NCBI GenBank assembly: GCA_951812305.1
Contig: CATOSB010000018.1
Coordinates: 1 to 64,000 of the forward strand
Reading direction: 5' to 3'
Source of the DNA: an uncultured Paracoccaceae bacterium
GTDB taxonomy: Bacteria; Pseudomonadota; Alphaproteobacteria; Rhodobacterales; Rhodobacteraceae
DNA: 64,000 nt
Made by a program: the position numbers and the translations under genes. Numbering within the stretch: position 1 is the stretch's first letter; each line of letters starts with the position of its first letter. Under the pieces are notes generated by a model. The model was not told the origin of the DNA. It worked only from the letters and a program-made list of their open reading frames with translations, and ran no database searches. Positions 1 to 8,439 of this stretch are shown piece by piece.

Positions 1-1
1 C

Positions 2-283
2 GGCGTCCGGCTTTTTCGAGAGAACCGTGTCAATTATTCCAGTGATTCAGCTGCCTGCAAGGCGATAGCCCCGAAGCTGGGCTGTTCCCCTGACAGCCTG
101 CGTGTCTGGTGCCGGCAGGCGGAGCGCGATGACGGCCAGCGCGCCGGGCTGACGACCGAAGAGAAGGATCGCATCAAAGACCCGGAGCGGGAGAACAAGG
201 AACTGCGCCAGGCCAATGAGATCCTGAAGAAGGCGTCTGCGTATTTTGCCCAGGCGGAGCTCGACCGCCCGTTCCGCAAATGA
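2..283 (+). pseudogene. IS3-family transposase OrfA, C-terminal part
   Basis: The open frame from position 2 to the TGA at 281-283 gives about 93 residues. It has the helix-turn-helix region (KAIAPKLGCSPDSLRVWCRQ) followed by the leucine-zipper stretch ending ELRQANEILKKASAYFAQ, which is typical of OrfA in IS3 elements of the IS51/IS1202-like type. OrfA binds the ends and is joined to OrfB by frameshifting. The N-terminus lies beyond the window edge. Since orfB is destroyed, it cannot make an active transposase here. Confidence 0.85.
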
Positions 284-389
284 TTTCCTTCATTGAAGGT
301 AACTCCCAAGCACCCCCCACGTTTGAGTGTTATTGTCAGTTTTATGGTGAGTCGAATTTGCCATTTTGCGCGTGTTTTTTTCTTTCTTG

Positions 390-1990
390 GTAACTCCCAA
401 GCACCCCCCACGTTTGAGTGTTATTGTCAGTTTTATGGTGAGTCGAATTTGCCATTTTGCGCGTGTTTTTTTTCTTTCTTGTCTGAATTCTGTGGCGCCG
501 GGTTGATTTCTCTGAATCAGTGGTGGGATGGATCAGGTTGCCGCCCTTGAACAACTTCTCGCCACGGCTCTGCGTCGGATCGCTGAGCTTGAAGCTGCGT
601 TGGCGAGCATGGCGGAAGAGATCACGGACCTGCGCCGACAGTTGGCCAAGAACAGCAGCAATAGCAGCAAGCCCCCTTCAAGTGATGGCCTGAAGAAGCC
701 AGCCCCGCGCAGCCTGCGTGGCAAATCCGGAAAGAAAAGTGGCGGCCAAGTTGGCCACCGGGGCGACACCCTGCGCCAGACGTCAACACCCGACTTTGTC
801 GAACGGCATGAGGCGACGCATTGCAGCGCCTGTCAGAGCGCCCTGACGGCGGAGATGGTGAAAGGGATCGAGAAGCGTCAGGTGTTCGACTTGCCTGCGC
901 CACGCCTGGAGGTCACCGAGCATCAGGCGGCGGTTTATTGTTGCGACCATTGTCGAGCCACGACGACGGCTGGCTTTCCCGATGGCGTGGCCGCGCATGT
1001 GCAATATGGCACGCGCATGCGGGCAGTGGCGGTCTATTGCAATGTTCAGCAGCTGATACCCGAGGATCGGGTCTGCCAGCTTATGCGCGACCTGTTTGGG
1101 GCCACCAGCTTGTGCGCGGCCAGCGTGACCAACTGGACGCGCGGCGCGGCAAATAAGATGGGTGTCGTGGTTGAACACATTCTCGCCCGGCTTGCCGAAG
1201 GCGGCGTTCGGCATCTGGACGAGACCGGACTTCGTGTTGCCGGCAAGCTGCACTGGCTGCACACGATCTGCGATACCGCCTTCACCCATTACCGCATCAG
1301 CGCCAAACGCGGTGCTGTTCCAACCTTCCTGACCGGCGGGACGATCATTCATGATCACTGGAAACCCTACTACGCCCATATGAGCGGAGTGGACGCCCAC
1401 GCCCTCTGCGGGGCGCATCACTTGCGCGAACTCAAGGCCATCGAAGAGATCGAAAAAGAGCCTTGGGCGACGGAGATGAGCGCAGTGCTTCATAGCGCCA
1501 ATCAGCTCAGATGCGCGGCTCAGGATCAAGGCGAGACCGAACTCCCGGAACTGGTTCGCCAGGGTATCGTCACCAGATACATGGCGATCCTCGCCAAGGG
1601 GCTCGCCTTCCACGAACGCCAGCCCCCGCTGGCCAAAAGCCCCGGCACCCGCGGCCGAAAAGCCAGGCGGCCAGGCCACAACCTGCTCCTCCGCCTGCGT
1701 GACTACCGCGATGACGTTTTGCGATTCATCGCCGACTTCGCGGTCCCATTCACAAACAATCAGGCCGAACAGGACCTGCGCATGATGAAGCTGCGCATGA
1801 AAATCTCGGGCACCTTCCGCACCCTCGAGGGCGCGCGGGTCTTCGCCGACATCAGGTCCGTCATCTCGACGGCCAGAAAACACCGGTTCAACATCCTGGA
1901 AATCCTGACCCTGTCACCACCTCAGATCATCGCACGGCTCTGACGGAACAAAACCCCGCAACCCTATCGGACAGGGTGCTTGGGAGTTAC
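390..1990 (+). mobile_element. IS66-family element copy A, inserted into copy B
   Basis: A complete 1601-bp element with the same terminal repeats, flanked by the direct repeat CTTTCTTG (382-389 and 1991-1998). It sits in the leader of copy B, upstream of that copy's transposase gene, in the same orientation. Copy A has one extra T in the T-run of the leader compared with copy B. Confidence 0.93.
528..1943 (+). CDS. tnpC: IS66-family transposase (copy A)
   Basis: A 471-residue DDE transposase. In order it has an N-terminal leucine-zipper helix (residues about 5-45), the family linker NSSNSSKPPSSDG, a zinc-finger region with CSAC and CDHC pairs (about 98-140), and a catalytic core with the acidic residues in HLDETGL, IIHDHWKPY and NNQAEQDLRMMK. 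The start is the ATG after a GGTGGG stretch. It is intact. Its translation differs from copy B only at residue 365 (Gln here, Arg in B). Confidence 0.93.
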   Translation: MDQVAALEQLLATALRRIAELEAALASMAEEITDLRRQLAKNSSNSSKPPSSDGLKKPAPRSLRGKSGKKSGGQVGHRGDTLRQTSTPDFVERHEATHCSACQSALTAEMVKGIEKRQVFDLPAPRLEVTEHQAAVYCCDHCRATTTAGFPDGVAAHVQYGTRMRAVAVYCNVQQLIPEDRVCQLMRDLFGATSLCAASVTNWTRGAANKMGVVVEHILARLAEGGVRHLDETGLRVAGKLHWLHTICDTAFTHYRISAKRGAVPTFLTGGTIIHDHWKPYYAHMSGVDAHALCGAHHLRELKAIEEIEKEPWATEMSAVLHSANQLRCAAQDQGETELPELVRQGIVTRYMAILAKGLAFHERQPPLAKSPGTRGRKARRPGHNLLLRLRDYRDDVLRFIADFAVPFTNNQAEQDLRMMKLRMKISGTFRTLEGARVFADIRSVISTARKHRFNILEILTLSPPQIIARL

Positions 1991-2044
1991 CTTTCTTGTC
2001 TGAATTCTGTGGCGCCGGGTTGATTTCTCTGAATCAGTGGTGGG

Positions 2045-3460
2045 ATGGATCAGGTTGCCGCCCTTGAACAACTTCTCGCCACGGCTCTGCGTCGGATCGC
2101 TGAGCTTGAAGCTGCGTTGGCGAGCATGGCGGAAGAGATCACGGACCTGCGCCGACAGTTGGCCAAGAACAGCAGCAATAGCAGCAAGCCCCCTTCAAGT
2201 GATGGCCTGAAGAAGCCAGCCCCGCGCAGCCTGCGTGGCAAATCCGGAAAGAAAAGTGGCGGCCAAGTTGGCCACCGGGGCGACACCCTGCGCCAGACGT
2301 CAACACCCGACTTTGTCGAACGGCATGAGGCGACGCATTGCAGCGCCTGTCAGAGCGCCCTGACGGCGGAGATGGTGAAAGGGATCGAGAAGCGTCAGGT
2401 GTTCGACTTGCCTGCGCCACGCCTGGAGGTCACCGAGCATCAGGCGGCGGTTTATTGTTGCGACCATTGTCGAGCCACGACGACGGCTGGCTTTCCCGAT
2501 GGCGTGGCCGCGCATGTGCAATATGGCACGCGCATGCGGGCAGTGGCGGTCTATTGCAATGTTCAGCAGCTGATACCCGAGGATCGGGTCTGCCAGCTTA
2601 TGCGCGACCTGTTTGGGGCCACCAGCTTGTGCGCGGCCAGCGTGACCAACTGGACGCGCGGCGCGGCAAATAAGATGGGTGTCGTGGTTGAACACATTCT
2701 CGCCCGGCTTGCCGAAGGCGGCGTTCGGCATCTGGACGAGACCGGACTTCGTGTTGCCGGCAAGCTGCACTGGCTGCACACGATCTGCGATACCGCCTTC
2801 ACCCATTACCGCATCAGCGCCAAACGCGGTGCTGTTCCAACCTTCCTGACCGGCGGGACGATCATTCATGATCACTGGAAACCCTACTACGCCCATATGA
2901 GCGGAGTGGACGCCCACGCCCTCTGCGGGGCGCATCACTTGCGCGAACTCAAGGCCATCGAAGAGATCGAAAAAGAGCCTTGGGCGACGGAGATGAGCGC
3001 AGTGCTTCATAGCGCCAATCAGCTCAGATGCGCGGCTCAGGATCAAGGCGAGACCGAACTCCCGGAACTGGTTCGCCAGGGTATAGTCACCAGATACATG
3101 GCGATCCTCGCCAAGGGGCTCGCCTTCCACGAACGCCGGCCCCCGCTGGCCAAAAGCCCCGGCACCCGCGGCCGAAAAGCCAGGCGGCCAGGCCACAACC
3201 TGCTCCTCCGCCTGCGTGACTACCGCGATGACGTTTTGCGATTCATCGCCGACTTCGCGGTCCCATTCACAAACAATCAGGCCGAACAGGACCTGCGCAT
3301 GATGAAGCTGCGCATGAAAATCTCGGGCACCTTCCGCACCCTCGAGGGCGCGCGGGTCTTCGCCGACATCAGGTCCGTCATCTCGACGGCCAGAAAACAC
3401 CGGTTCAACATCCTGGAAATCCTGACCCTGTCACCACCTCAGATCATCGCACGGCTCTGA
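2045..3460 (+). CDS. tnpC: IS66-family transposase (copy B)
   Basis: An intact 471-residue gene, same architecture as copy A. Its natural leader was split by the insertion of copy A, so any promoter in the first 90 bp of copy B is now 1.6 kb away. It keeps the last 46 bp of leader including the ribosome-binding region, and may be read through from copy A. The catalytic triad and zinc finger are intact. Confidence 0.93.
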   Translation: MDQVAALEQLLATALRRIAELEAALASMAEEITDLRRQLAKNSSNSSKPPSSDGLKKPAPRSLRGKSGKKSGGQVGHRGDTLRQTSTPDFVERHEATHCSACQSALTAEMVKGIEKRQVFDLPAPRLEVTEHQAAVYCCDHCRATTTAGFPDGVAAHVQYGTRMRAVAVYCNVQQLIPEDRVCQLMRDLFGATSLCAASVTNWTRGAANKMGVVVEHILARLAEGGVRHLDETGLRVAGKLHWLHTICDTAFTHYRISAKRGAVPTFLTGGTIIHDHWKPYYAHMSGVDAHALCGAHHLRELKAIEEIEKEPWATEMSAVLHSANQLRCAAQDQGETELPELVRQGIVTRYMAILAKGLAFHERRPPLAKSPGTRGRKARRPGHNLLLRLRDYRDDVLRFIADFAVPFTNNQAEQDLRMMKLRMKISGTFRTLEGARVFADIRSVISTARKHRFNILEILTLSPPQIIARL

Positions 3461-3752
3461 CGGAACAAAACCCCGCAACCCTATCGGACAGGGTGCTTGG
3501 GAGTTACCATTGAAGAGTACAGAGTGGCCCACGGGGTCGAGCCGATCTGCAAGGTGCTGCCGATTGCCCCATCCACATTCTATGCTCGTGCTGCCATTGC
3601 CCGTGATCCTGATCTGGCGTCAGACCGGTCCAAACAGGACGCAATAGATCGAAAGGAGATCAAGGATGCCTTTGATGGCAGCGGCAAGCGATATGGCGCG
3701 CGCAAGATCTGGCATGAACTTCGCCGGAACAACCACGACATTGCCCGCTGCA

Positions 3753-3808
3753 CAGTGGAACGTCCCCCTCTCGGGATCATGCTTTGCATGACCCTGCCGG
3801 GCAGTGGA
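3753..3808. repeat. Short palindromic insertion in IS3 orfB
   Basis: Two copies of CAGTGGA (3753-3759, 3802-3808) bracket about 42 bp containing the imperfect hairpin GGGATCATGC-TTT-GCATGACCC. The stretch has no counterpart in OrfB proteins and causes the frameshift. It may be a tiny mobile scar; its family is not recognised. Confidence 0.5.
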
Positions 3809-4592
3809 TGAAAGCTATGGGACTACAGGGCGTTGTGCGGGGTCAAAAGCCGATCACGACCAATCCTGATACATCCCGGCCGTGCCCGGACGATAAGGTC
3901 AACCGAGACTTCACAGCAAGCATGCCCAACCAGCTCTGGGTCAGTGACTTCACCTATGTCTCAAGCTGGCAGGGCATGGTGTACGTAGCTTTTGTCATCG
4001 ATGTCTTCGCTCGCTGCATTGTGGGCTGGCGCGTGTCCACGTCCATGACAACCGGCTTTGTGCTGGACGCTCTGAACCAGGCTATTTGCCAACGCGCGCC
4101 TTCCCAGGCTGACAACTTGATCCATCACAGCGACCGGGGCAGCCAATACCTGTCGATCAAATATACTGAACGCCTGATAGAAGCCGGTATCGATCCTTCC
4201 GTGGGAAGCGTTGGTGACAGTTACGACAATGCCCTGGCGGAAAGCACGATCGGCCTGTTCAAGACCGAAGTCATCGACTTCATAGGCCCCTGGAAATCCA
4301 TCGGACAGATCGAATGGGAAACTCTGAAATGGGTGAACTGGTACAACACAAAACGCCTGCACAGCAAAATCGGGTACATCACGCCGCAAGAAGCAGAGGA
4401 CCAATTCTATGAAGCCTTGAACACGCCAAGAAAGCAGCCTAACATTTGAACCAACAACCCTCCGGTAAACCCGGGGCGGTTCAGTCGTCAGTGCCGGCTT
4501 GTATATATATGGAGGTAGCGTCGGCAGAGCGGGCAGTTTGTTGTGGCTCCAAGCTGGATTCTGCCAAGGACGATCCATCAAGGTGGTCGGAT

Positions 4593-5903
4593 ATGGAGAT
4601 TAAGGTGGAAAATTACTTTGTAGGTAACGGCGGCAATCAACCCGATGCCGACTCTGTGCTTCGGCAGGTGATGTCTGATATTCTCAACGCACCAGTGGCG
4701 AAGGGAGTGAACACCGGCTCCAAAAAAGTCCAGGAAGACACCAACGAAGGTTTGGGTTACTCGATATCGCTCGAAAACCCCGTCGCCCGAATCGTATCAA
4801 ACGAAGCCTATCCGCTGGATCTTCCTATAGCGGTGGCAAGGTTCGTTTGGATGATTTCGGGCAACAACCGACTTGCCGACATTAAGTTTTACCACAAACC
4901 AGTCGAGAATTTCTCAGATGACGGCATCATAGTACCGGGTTCCTCTTACGGTGCTCGCATAAGGCAAGCGTTTCCGGGGATCGACCAACTTAAGGGCGTG
5001 ATCGAAAAACTGAAAGCCGATCCAAACTCTCGGCGTGCGGCGATCTCCATCTACCAGCCCACCGATGCGACACGAGAATCCAAAGACGTGCCTTGCGCGT
5101 TTGGGATGTTTTTTCATATTAGAAACAAGAAATTGCACACACAAGTTGTGATGCGTTCCAACAACGCTACGCTCCTCCTTCCATTCAATATATTTGAGTT
5201 TTCACTATTGGGAGAAGTAATCGCCGCTGAGTGTGGTGTGCAGCTTGGCCCGCTCCAGCACTATGCGGCCTCGATGCATATATATGAAAGCGCCAAAGAT
5301 GGGGCCAAAAGTATCGCCGGTGACGAAGGAACCAAGCAGTCCAGACCAATGATGGCTATGCCAAAAGAGCCAGCCCCTTTGGATCAAATTCGGACTTTGG
5401 TCGAATTTGAAGCCGAGTTGCGACATAAATCAGAGGCGATCAGTGATGACTCGATATCCGATTGGATCGAGCAAGTGCAGAACAAATTTGTTGTGTACTG
5501 GCAGCAGTTCGCATTCTTGTTGATGGTGACAGTAGCCCGCCGCAAGTGCTCTGCAGACGGTTTGGGTGAACTCCGCAGCGCAATGTCCAGTGATCTGGCT
5601 CGTGTGGTCGACTGGAAGCCTCAACATGGCGGAGATGTGCAGGAAGAAGCCTTCACCACGGCTTCTGCGATCCTAAAATCTGGAGTCGAAAACATCGTTC
5701 TGTTTCACGAGACCAAAACCAGCCAGTCGCTTCAAAGGCATGTGTTGCAACGCGAGCGCAGCACGGGTGAACAACTGCCAACAGCGACTGTGTTCAAGTT
5801 ACAGGAACGCTTTGTTCAAGACATGGCCGCACGCGGCGGCGACGTTGAGATTTCGGCGGAAGAATTCGAAGCCGCCGTGTCTGATTTTGAAGGCACTAAT
5901 TGA
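4593..5903 (+). CDS. Divergent thymidylate-synthase-like protein with C-terminal extension
   Basis: 436 residues from the ATG at 4593, chosen because AAGGTGG lies six bases upstream; an in-frame extension runs back into the IS3 end and looks non-coding. Residues about 40-235 follow thymidylate synthase order: SRRAAIS (146-152), the nucleophile motif VPCAF with Cys168, MRSNNATLLLPFNI (187-200) and HYAASMHIY (223-231). The Asn of LPFNI that reads a uracil base is kept. The folate-side Asp after the RS pair is Asn, the following Gly is Leu, and the active-site Glu of the ELLWFL motif seems missing. A further 200 or so residues, mostly helical, are not part of the standard enzyme. It may act on a pyrimidine nucleotide by altered chemistry. 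First of three overlapping co-directional genes. Confidence 0.75.
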   Translation: MEIKVENYFVGNGGNQPDADSVLRQVMSDILNAPVAKGVNTGSKKVQEDTNEGLGYSISLENPVARIVSNEAYPLDLPIAVARFVWMISGNNRLADIKFYHKPVENFSDDGIIVPGSSYGARIRQAFPGIDQLKGVIEKLKADPNSRRAAISIYQPTDATRESKDVPCAFGMFFHIRNKKLHTQVVMRSNNATLLLPFNIFEFSLLGEVIAAECGVQLGPLQHYAASMHIYESAKDGAKSIAGDEGTKQSRPMMAMPKEPAPLDQIRTLVEFEAELRHKSEAISDDSISDWIEQVQNKFVVYWQQFAFLLMVTVARRKCSADGLGELRSAMSSDLARVVDWKPQHGGDVQEEAFTTASAILKSGVENIVLFHETKTSQSLQRHVLQRERSTGEQLPTATVFKLQERFVQDMAARGGDVEISAEEFEAAVSDFEGTN

Positions 5904-6919
5904 GGTTGCCGGAGACCCATAGCGGAGTAACCCCCGGCGACGCCATTCAAGTAATCAATGACGCGCTGGTCAGGAAATCCGGTGGAGCTGATGCAAAAAG
6001 CAGCATTCGCCGCCTATGCCACGCCGCTTTGAAAGAAACTGGCCAGCGCAAACCACCATTCAAGATAAGCCCCTTGCTGCGTCTTGCTGGTGTCGACTGG
6101 TCTTACGAAGATCGCCGTCGAGGCAACAAAGATGCGGCTATTGTCCTATCGGACGGCGGCCTTCGTTTAGCAATTTCCACAGATAGCTTTCCAAGGGAGG
6201 GCGTCAGTCGACGCTGGCGATTTACTGTTGCGCACGAGTTCGCACACGTAGTTCTTATCCGAGCCGTCGGTGCAAGGGTCGTGGATTTGGCAAACAGCAG
6301 CAAAAAGGCCTATCAATACGTAGAGCGATTATGTGACTACGGTGCATCCCAGATACTCGTTCCGCGAGCCAATCTCCGGAAAGCGCTCAGAGAGCGAAAC
6401 TTTTCGCAAAAGTCGATTCTTGACCTAGCAGACTTATTTGATGTGTCGTTCACTGCTCTTATGTGGGGCTTGGCAGATCTCCTTCCGCAGGGCGGCCTCC
6501 TGCTTCTGAGGGAGTATCGCCGGAGCGCGCAGGAGAGCCGTGAGTTGCGGGTATGGTCATCTTACACGCGATACAGCTCTGGCTTGGAAGAGCCTTGGCT
6601 GCCCAAAGGTTGCACGATGAAGCACATTCGCGTAGGCGAGCGCCCCTTGGGTTTCAGCCATCTTGAAGTGCGCGACGGTTTGCCTATCAAGGTCGTCCTT
6701 GGAAAGCGCGCTCGTCAACTTGAAGCCGCGATGGTAGATTGGAAGAGTAGGGGCCGGACGGCCTCCTTTCTTAACGAAAGGCGATTAGGCTACATCCAAG
6801 GCGGTGAAGATGGCCTTCTACTGGCGTGTGCGGCACCGGGTAAGCTAGATCTTGAATTGTTCGGGGGGAATCAATGCAATTCTACATTTCTGGAGCGCTG
6901 CAAGGATCAGACAATCTGA
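5900..6919 (+). CDS. ImmA/IrrE-family metallopeptidase with long C-terminal domain
   Basis: 339 residues from a TTG that overlaps the stop of the preceding gene (TTGA), implying coupled translation. The zinc-protease motif is HEFAH at residues 112-116, with the usual downstream helix VERLCDYGASQILVP supplying the third ligand Glu. ImmA/IrrE enzymes cleave repressors or regulatory proteins. The catalytic domain covers roughly residues 30-190; the remaining 150 residues resemble the ligand-sensing tails of such proteins but are not recognised. In this operon it could control the neighbouring nucleotide enzymes or process a regulator. The start codon is the main uncertainty. Confidence 0.8.
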   Translation: MRLPETHSGVTPGDAIQVINDALVRKSGGADAKSSIRRLCHAALKETGQRKPPFKISPLLRLAGVDWSYEDRRRGNKDAAIVLSDGGLRLAISTDSFPREGVSRRWRFTVAHEFAHVVLIRAVGARVVDLANSSKKAYQYVERLCDYGASQILVPRANLRKALRERNFSQKSILDLADLFDVSFTALMWGLADLLPQGGLLLLREYRRSAQESRELRVWSSYTRYSSGLEEPWLPKGCTMKHIRVGERPLGFSHLEVRDGLPIKVVLGKRARQLEAAMVDWKSRGRTASFLNERRLGYIQGGEDGLLLACAAPGKLDLELFGGNQCNSTFLERCKDQTI

Positions 6920-7335
6920 GTGCGGCTCGTGAAGTGTATGAATTAGCTGGGCAAACTGTGCAACGCGCCGGAGCAATTGCCTACGTACCTCACATGAAAA
7001 CCGACCCAGAGGCAAACGTAGCCTTAGACGGCCATTCAGTTTTCAGAACCGATCTAGACGAAATCAAGGGCTCGCATGGGCTGATTGTCTTTCTAAACGA
7101 GCACTCCTTGGGGGTCGGTGCTGAAATCGCAATCGCGCTTAGTCTAGGAAAGTCTCTACTGCCGCTTGTTGAGGACGGGAGAGACTATTCTCGTTTCGTT
7201 GACGGGCTTATTAAGGCCAATGGAATTGGCATACATCGGTATGGTTCGCGGCCAGAGCTTATCACCGTGATTAAGAACTACGTGGTCGCTCAGCTAAGCT
7301 CCGATAATTCTAACTACTTGCGCAGTGCGGTCTGA
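6874..7335 (+). CDS. Nucleoside 2-deoxyribosyltransferase-like protein
   Basis: 153 residues, starting inside the end of the protease gene (46-bp overlap) behind a GGGGGGAA ribosome-binding site. The N-terminus MQFYISGAL and the segment GVGAEIAIALSLGKSLLPL match the nucleotide-binding and catalytic-Glu motifs of the nucleoside 2-deoxyribosyltransferase / DNPH1 fold, whose members cut or exchange the base on deoxynucleosides or deoxynucleotides. The length is right for a single domain. Its place behind a thymidylate-synthase-like gene suggests a shared deoxynucleotide substrate. Its 3' end overlaps the convergent ATPase gene by 42 bp. Confidence 0.75.
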   Translation: MQFYISGALQGSDNLSAAREVYELAGQTVQRAGAIAYVPHMKTDPEANVALDGHSVFRTDLDEIKGSHGLIVFLNEHSLGVGAEIAIALSLGKSLLPLVEDGRDYSRFVDGLIKANGIGIHRYGSRPELITVIKNYVVAQLSSDNSNYLRSAV

Positions 7336-7857
7336 AACCGAGCCGGTTACAGTTGAAGGGTTAACACCAAACGTCACGTATAGCTCGTCGATCTTCTCGT
7401 CTATAGCTTTCTGGAAGTCCACGTCCGCCTCGCGGATCCCGTCGTCCTCGACCTGAAATTCGATTGGGACCTTGATAACTTTGTCATATGTTGAAAGCCA
7501 TCGCTGGACGGCATTGGATATGACCTGATACTCTGACGTTCCGCCAAACTCTGGAAACAAGATTTCGGTGTAGGCTAGGTGATCAACCATAGTCCGGTCA
7601 GTTAGCGTTAGCGAAATATCGGATCGCGACTCCGCAGCAAATACATCCTCCATCACTTGGAATAAGAAGATGGCGCACTGCCTAAGTTCGGTATTTTTGC
7701 CCCTGCGAAAATACTCTTTGTCCCCCACAACTTCCCCAATAACCCTAGGGACTTCCCTACAAATTGCGATCTTTTGATCAGCCTTTAAGGAATCATACAC
7801 GGCGTTCAACAGCGTTGTCTTGCCCGTACCGTGGGCGCCGGATAGCGCAAGTTTCAA
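7294..7857 (-). CDS. P-loop ATPase, nucleotide-kinase/NadR-like (AAA_28 type)
   Basis: 187 residues from a TTG preceded by AGGAGAAG. Walker A is GAHGTGKTT at residues 7-15; LTDRTMVDHLAYTEI resembles the lid/substrate region of thymidylate-kinase-like and NadR-like kinases. The protein is small, soluble and convergent with the deoxyribosyltransferase gene, with overlapping 3' ends. Its place next to two nucleotide-handling genes suggests nucleoside or nucleotide phosphorylation, but the substrate is not visible from sequence. Confidence 0.7.
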   Translation of the reverse strand: MKLALSGAHGTGKTTLLNAVYDSLKADQKIAICREVPRVIGEVVGDKEYFRRGKNTELRQCAIFLFQVMEDVFAAESRSDISLTLTDRTMVDHLAYTEILFPEFGGTSEYQVISNAVQRWLSTYDKVIKVPIEFQVEDDGIREADVDFQKAIDEKIDELYVTFGVNPSTVTGSVSDRTAQVVRIIGA

Positions 7858-7889
7858 AGTACTTCTCCTAGTTGTCTTTCAGGCTTAAT

Positions 7890-7985
7890 GTAAGCGGTGT
7901 CACCGCTCCCTTTTGAAGTTCCATGGCATGAGTTCGTCGGTACGGGCTGCTGGATGGCCGGCAGCGATGGCTGGGACGTCGGGCT
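7890..7985 (-). pseudogene. IS66-family TnpC C-terminal remnant with terminal repeat
   Basis: On the minus strand the frame reads GHPAARTDELMPWNFKRER then stop at 7900, the C-terminus of classical IS66 TnpC. The end of the element, GTAAGCGGTGTCACCGC, is at 7890-7906. The rest of the gene is replaced by another IS66 remnant. It is a different lineage from the GTAACTCCC-type copies. Confidence 0.7.
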
Positions 7986-8027
7986 GAGCGGAACGGTGAG
8001 GTATCATAAGGGCTGATTTTATTCGAG

Positions 8028-8439
8028 GCAACGGTAGACTTCCATGAAGGGCTGCCACCATTGGTGCCAAAAACCGGTTCTCGAGGGAGAAAGCCGCGAA
8101 GGCCGGGGCATAATCTCCTCATTCGCTTGCGGGACTTCCGCGGCGACGTCTTGCGGTTCCTTACGGATTTTGACGTCCCCTTCACCAACAATCAGGCCGA
8201 ACAGGACCTGCGCATGATGAAAGTGCGCATGAAGATCCCGGGGAGTTTCCGCACGATCGAGGGAGCCCGGGTCTTCGCCGACATCCGGTCCGTGATCTCC
8301 ACAGCCAGAAAGCATGGGCTGAATATCCTTGAGATCATCACGGTCCCACCAGCTCAGATCATCGCGCGCCTATAACCGGACAGCACCCACCAAAGCCCCG
8401 CTCATCTTGCTCATCTTGCAGGGGGTGCTTGGGAGTTAC
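8028..8439 (+). pseudogene. IS66 (ISBst12-type) transposase C-terminal remnant with right end
   Basis: The frame 8028-8375 encodes FHEGLPPLVPKTG...NNQAEQDLRMMKVRMK...IIARL, about 116 residues, clearly diverged from copies A-C. The right terminal repeat ending GGGTGCTTGGGAGTTAC closes at 8439. The 5' three-quarters are missing. It abuts the group II intron fragment. Confidence 0.85.

Larger units (their letters stand above)
299..3507 (+). mobile_element. IS66-family element copy B (ISBst12 type), itself interrupted by copy A
   Basis: The ends are GTAACTCCCAAGCACCC at 299 and its inverse ending GGGAGTTAC at 3507. It is flanked by the 8-bp direct repeat CATTGAAG (291-298 and 3508-3515), the target duplication size of IS66. 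Without the inner copy and one inner duplication the element is 1600 bp. It carries a single tnpC-type gene and no tnpA/tnpB, as in the ISBst12 subgroup. Confidence 0.93.
280..4449 (+). pseudogene. IS3-family transposase OrfB, interrupted by IS66 and frameshifted
   Basis: OrfB is the DDE integrase subunit. It begins MISFIE at 280, is cut by the IS66 array (299-3507) and resumes at 3508 with EEYRVAHGVEPICKVLP. A second lesion near 3753-3808, a short palindromic insertion between two copies of CAGTGGA, shifts the frame. The integrase core then continues to the TGA at 4449 with the three acidic residues visible in WVSDFTYV, HHSDRGSQY and ALAESTIGLFKTE. Apart from these two insertions the protein is nearly complete, so the damage looks fairly recent. 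Confidence 0.85.
1..4482 (+). mobile_element. IS3-family element, left end outside window, broken by nested IS66 insertions
   Basis: The outer layer of a nested structure. Its orfA tail ends at 283 and orfB starts at 280, the overlap usual for IS3 elements. orfB stops after six codons, where an IS66 element begins at 299, and resumes at 3508. The probable right end is near 4482, after the orfB stop, in an inverted-repeat-like stretch reading TGAACCGCCCCGGG on the minus strand. The left end lies outside the window, so the boundary is inferred. Confidence 0.75.

Noticed and set aside
783..1883. 366-residue antisense ORF inside IS66 tnpC (also in copies B and C)
   Set aside because: Exact shadow of a well-supported transposase; no ribosome-binding site or motif, and it recurs only because the IS recurs.
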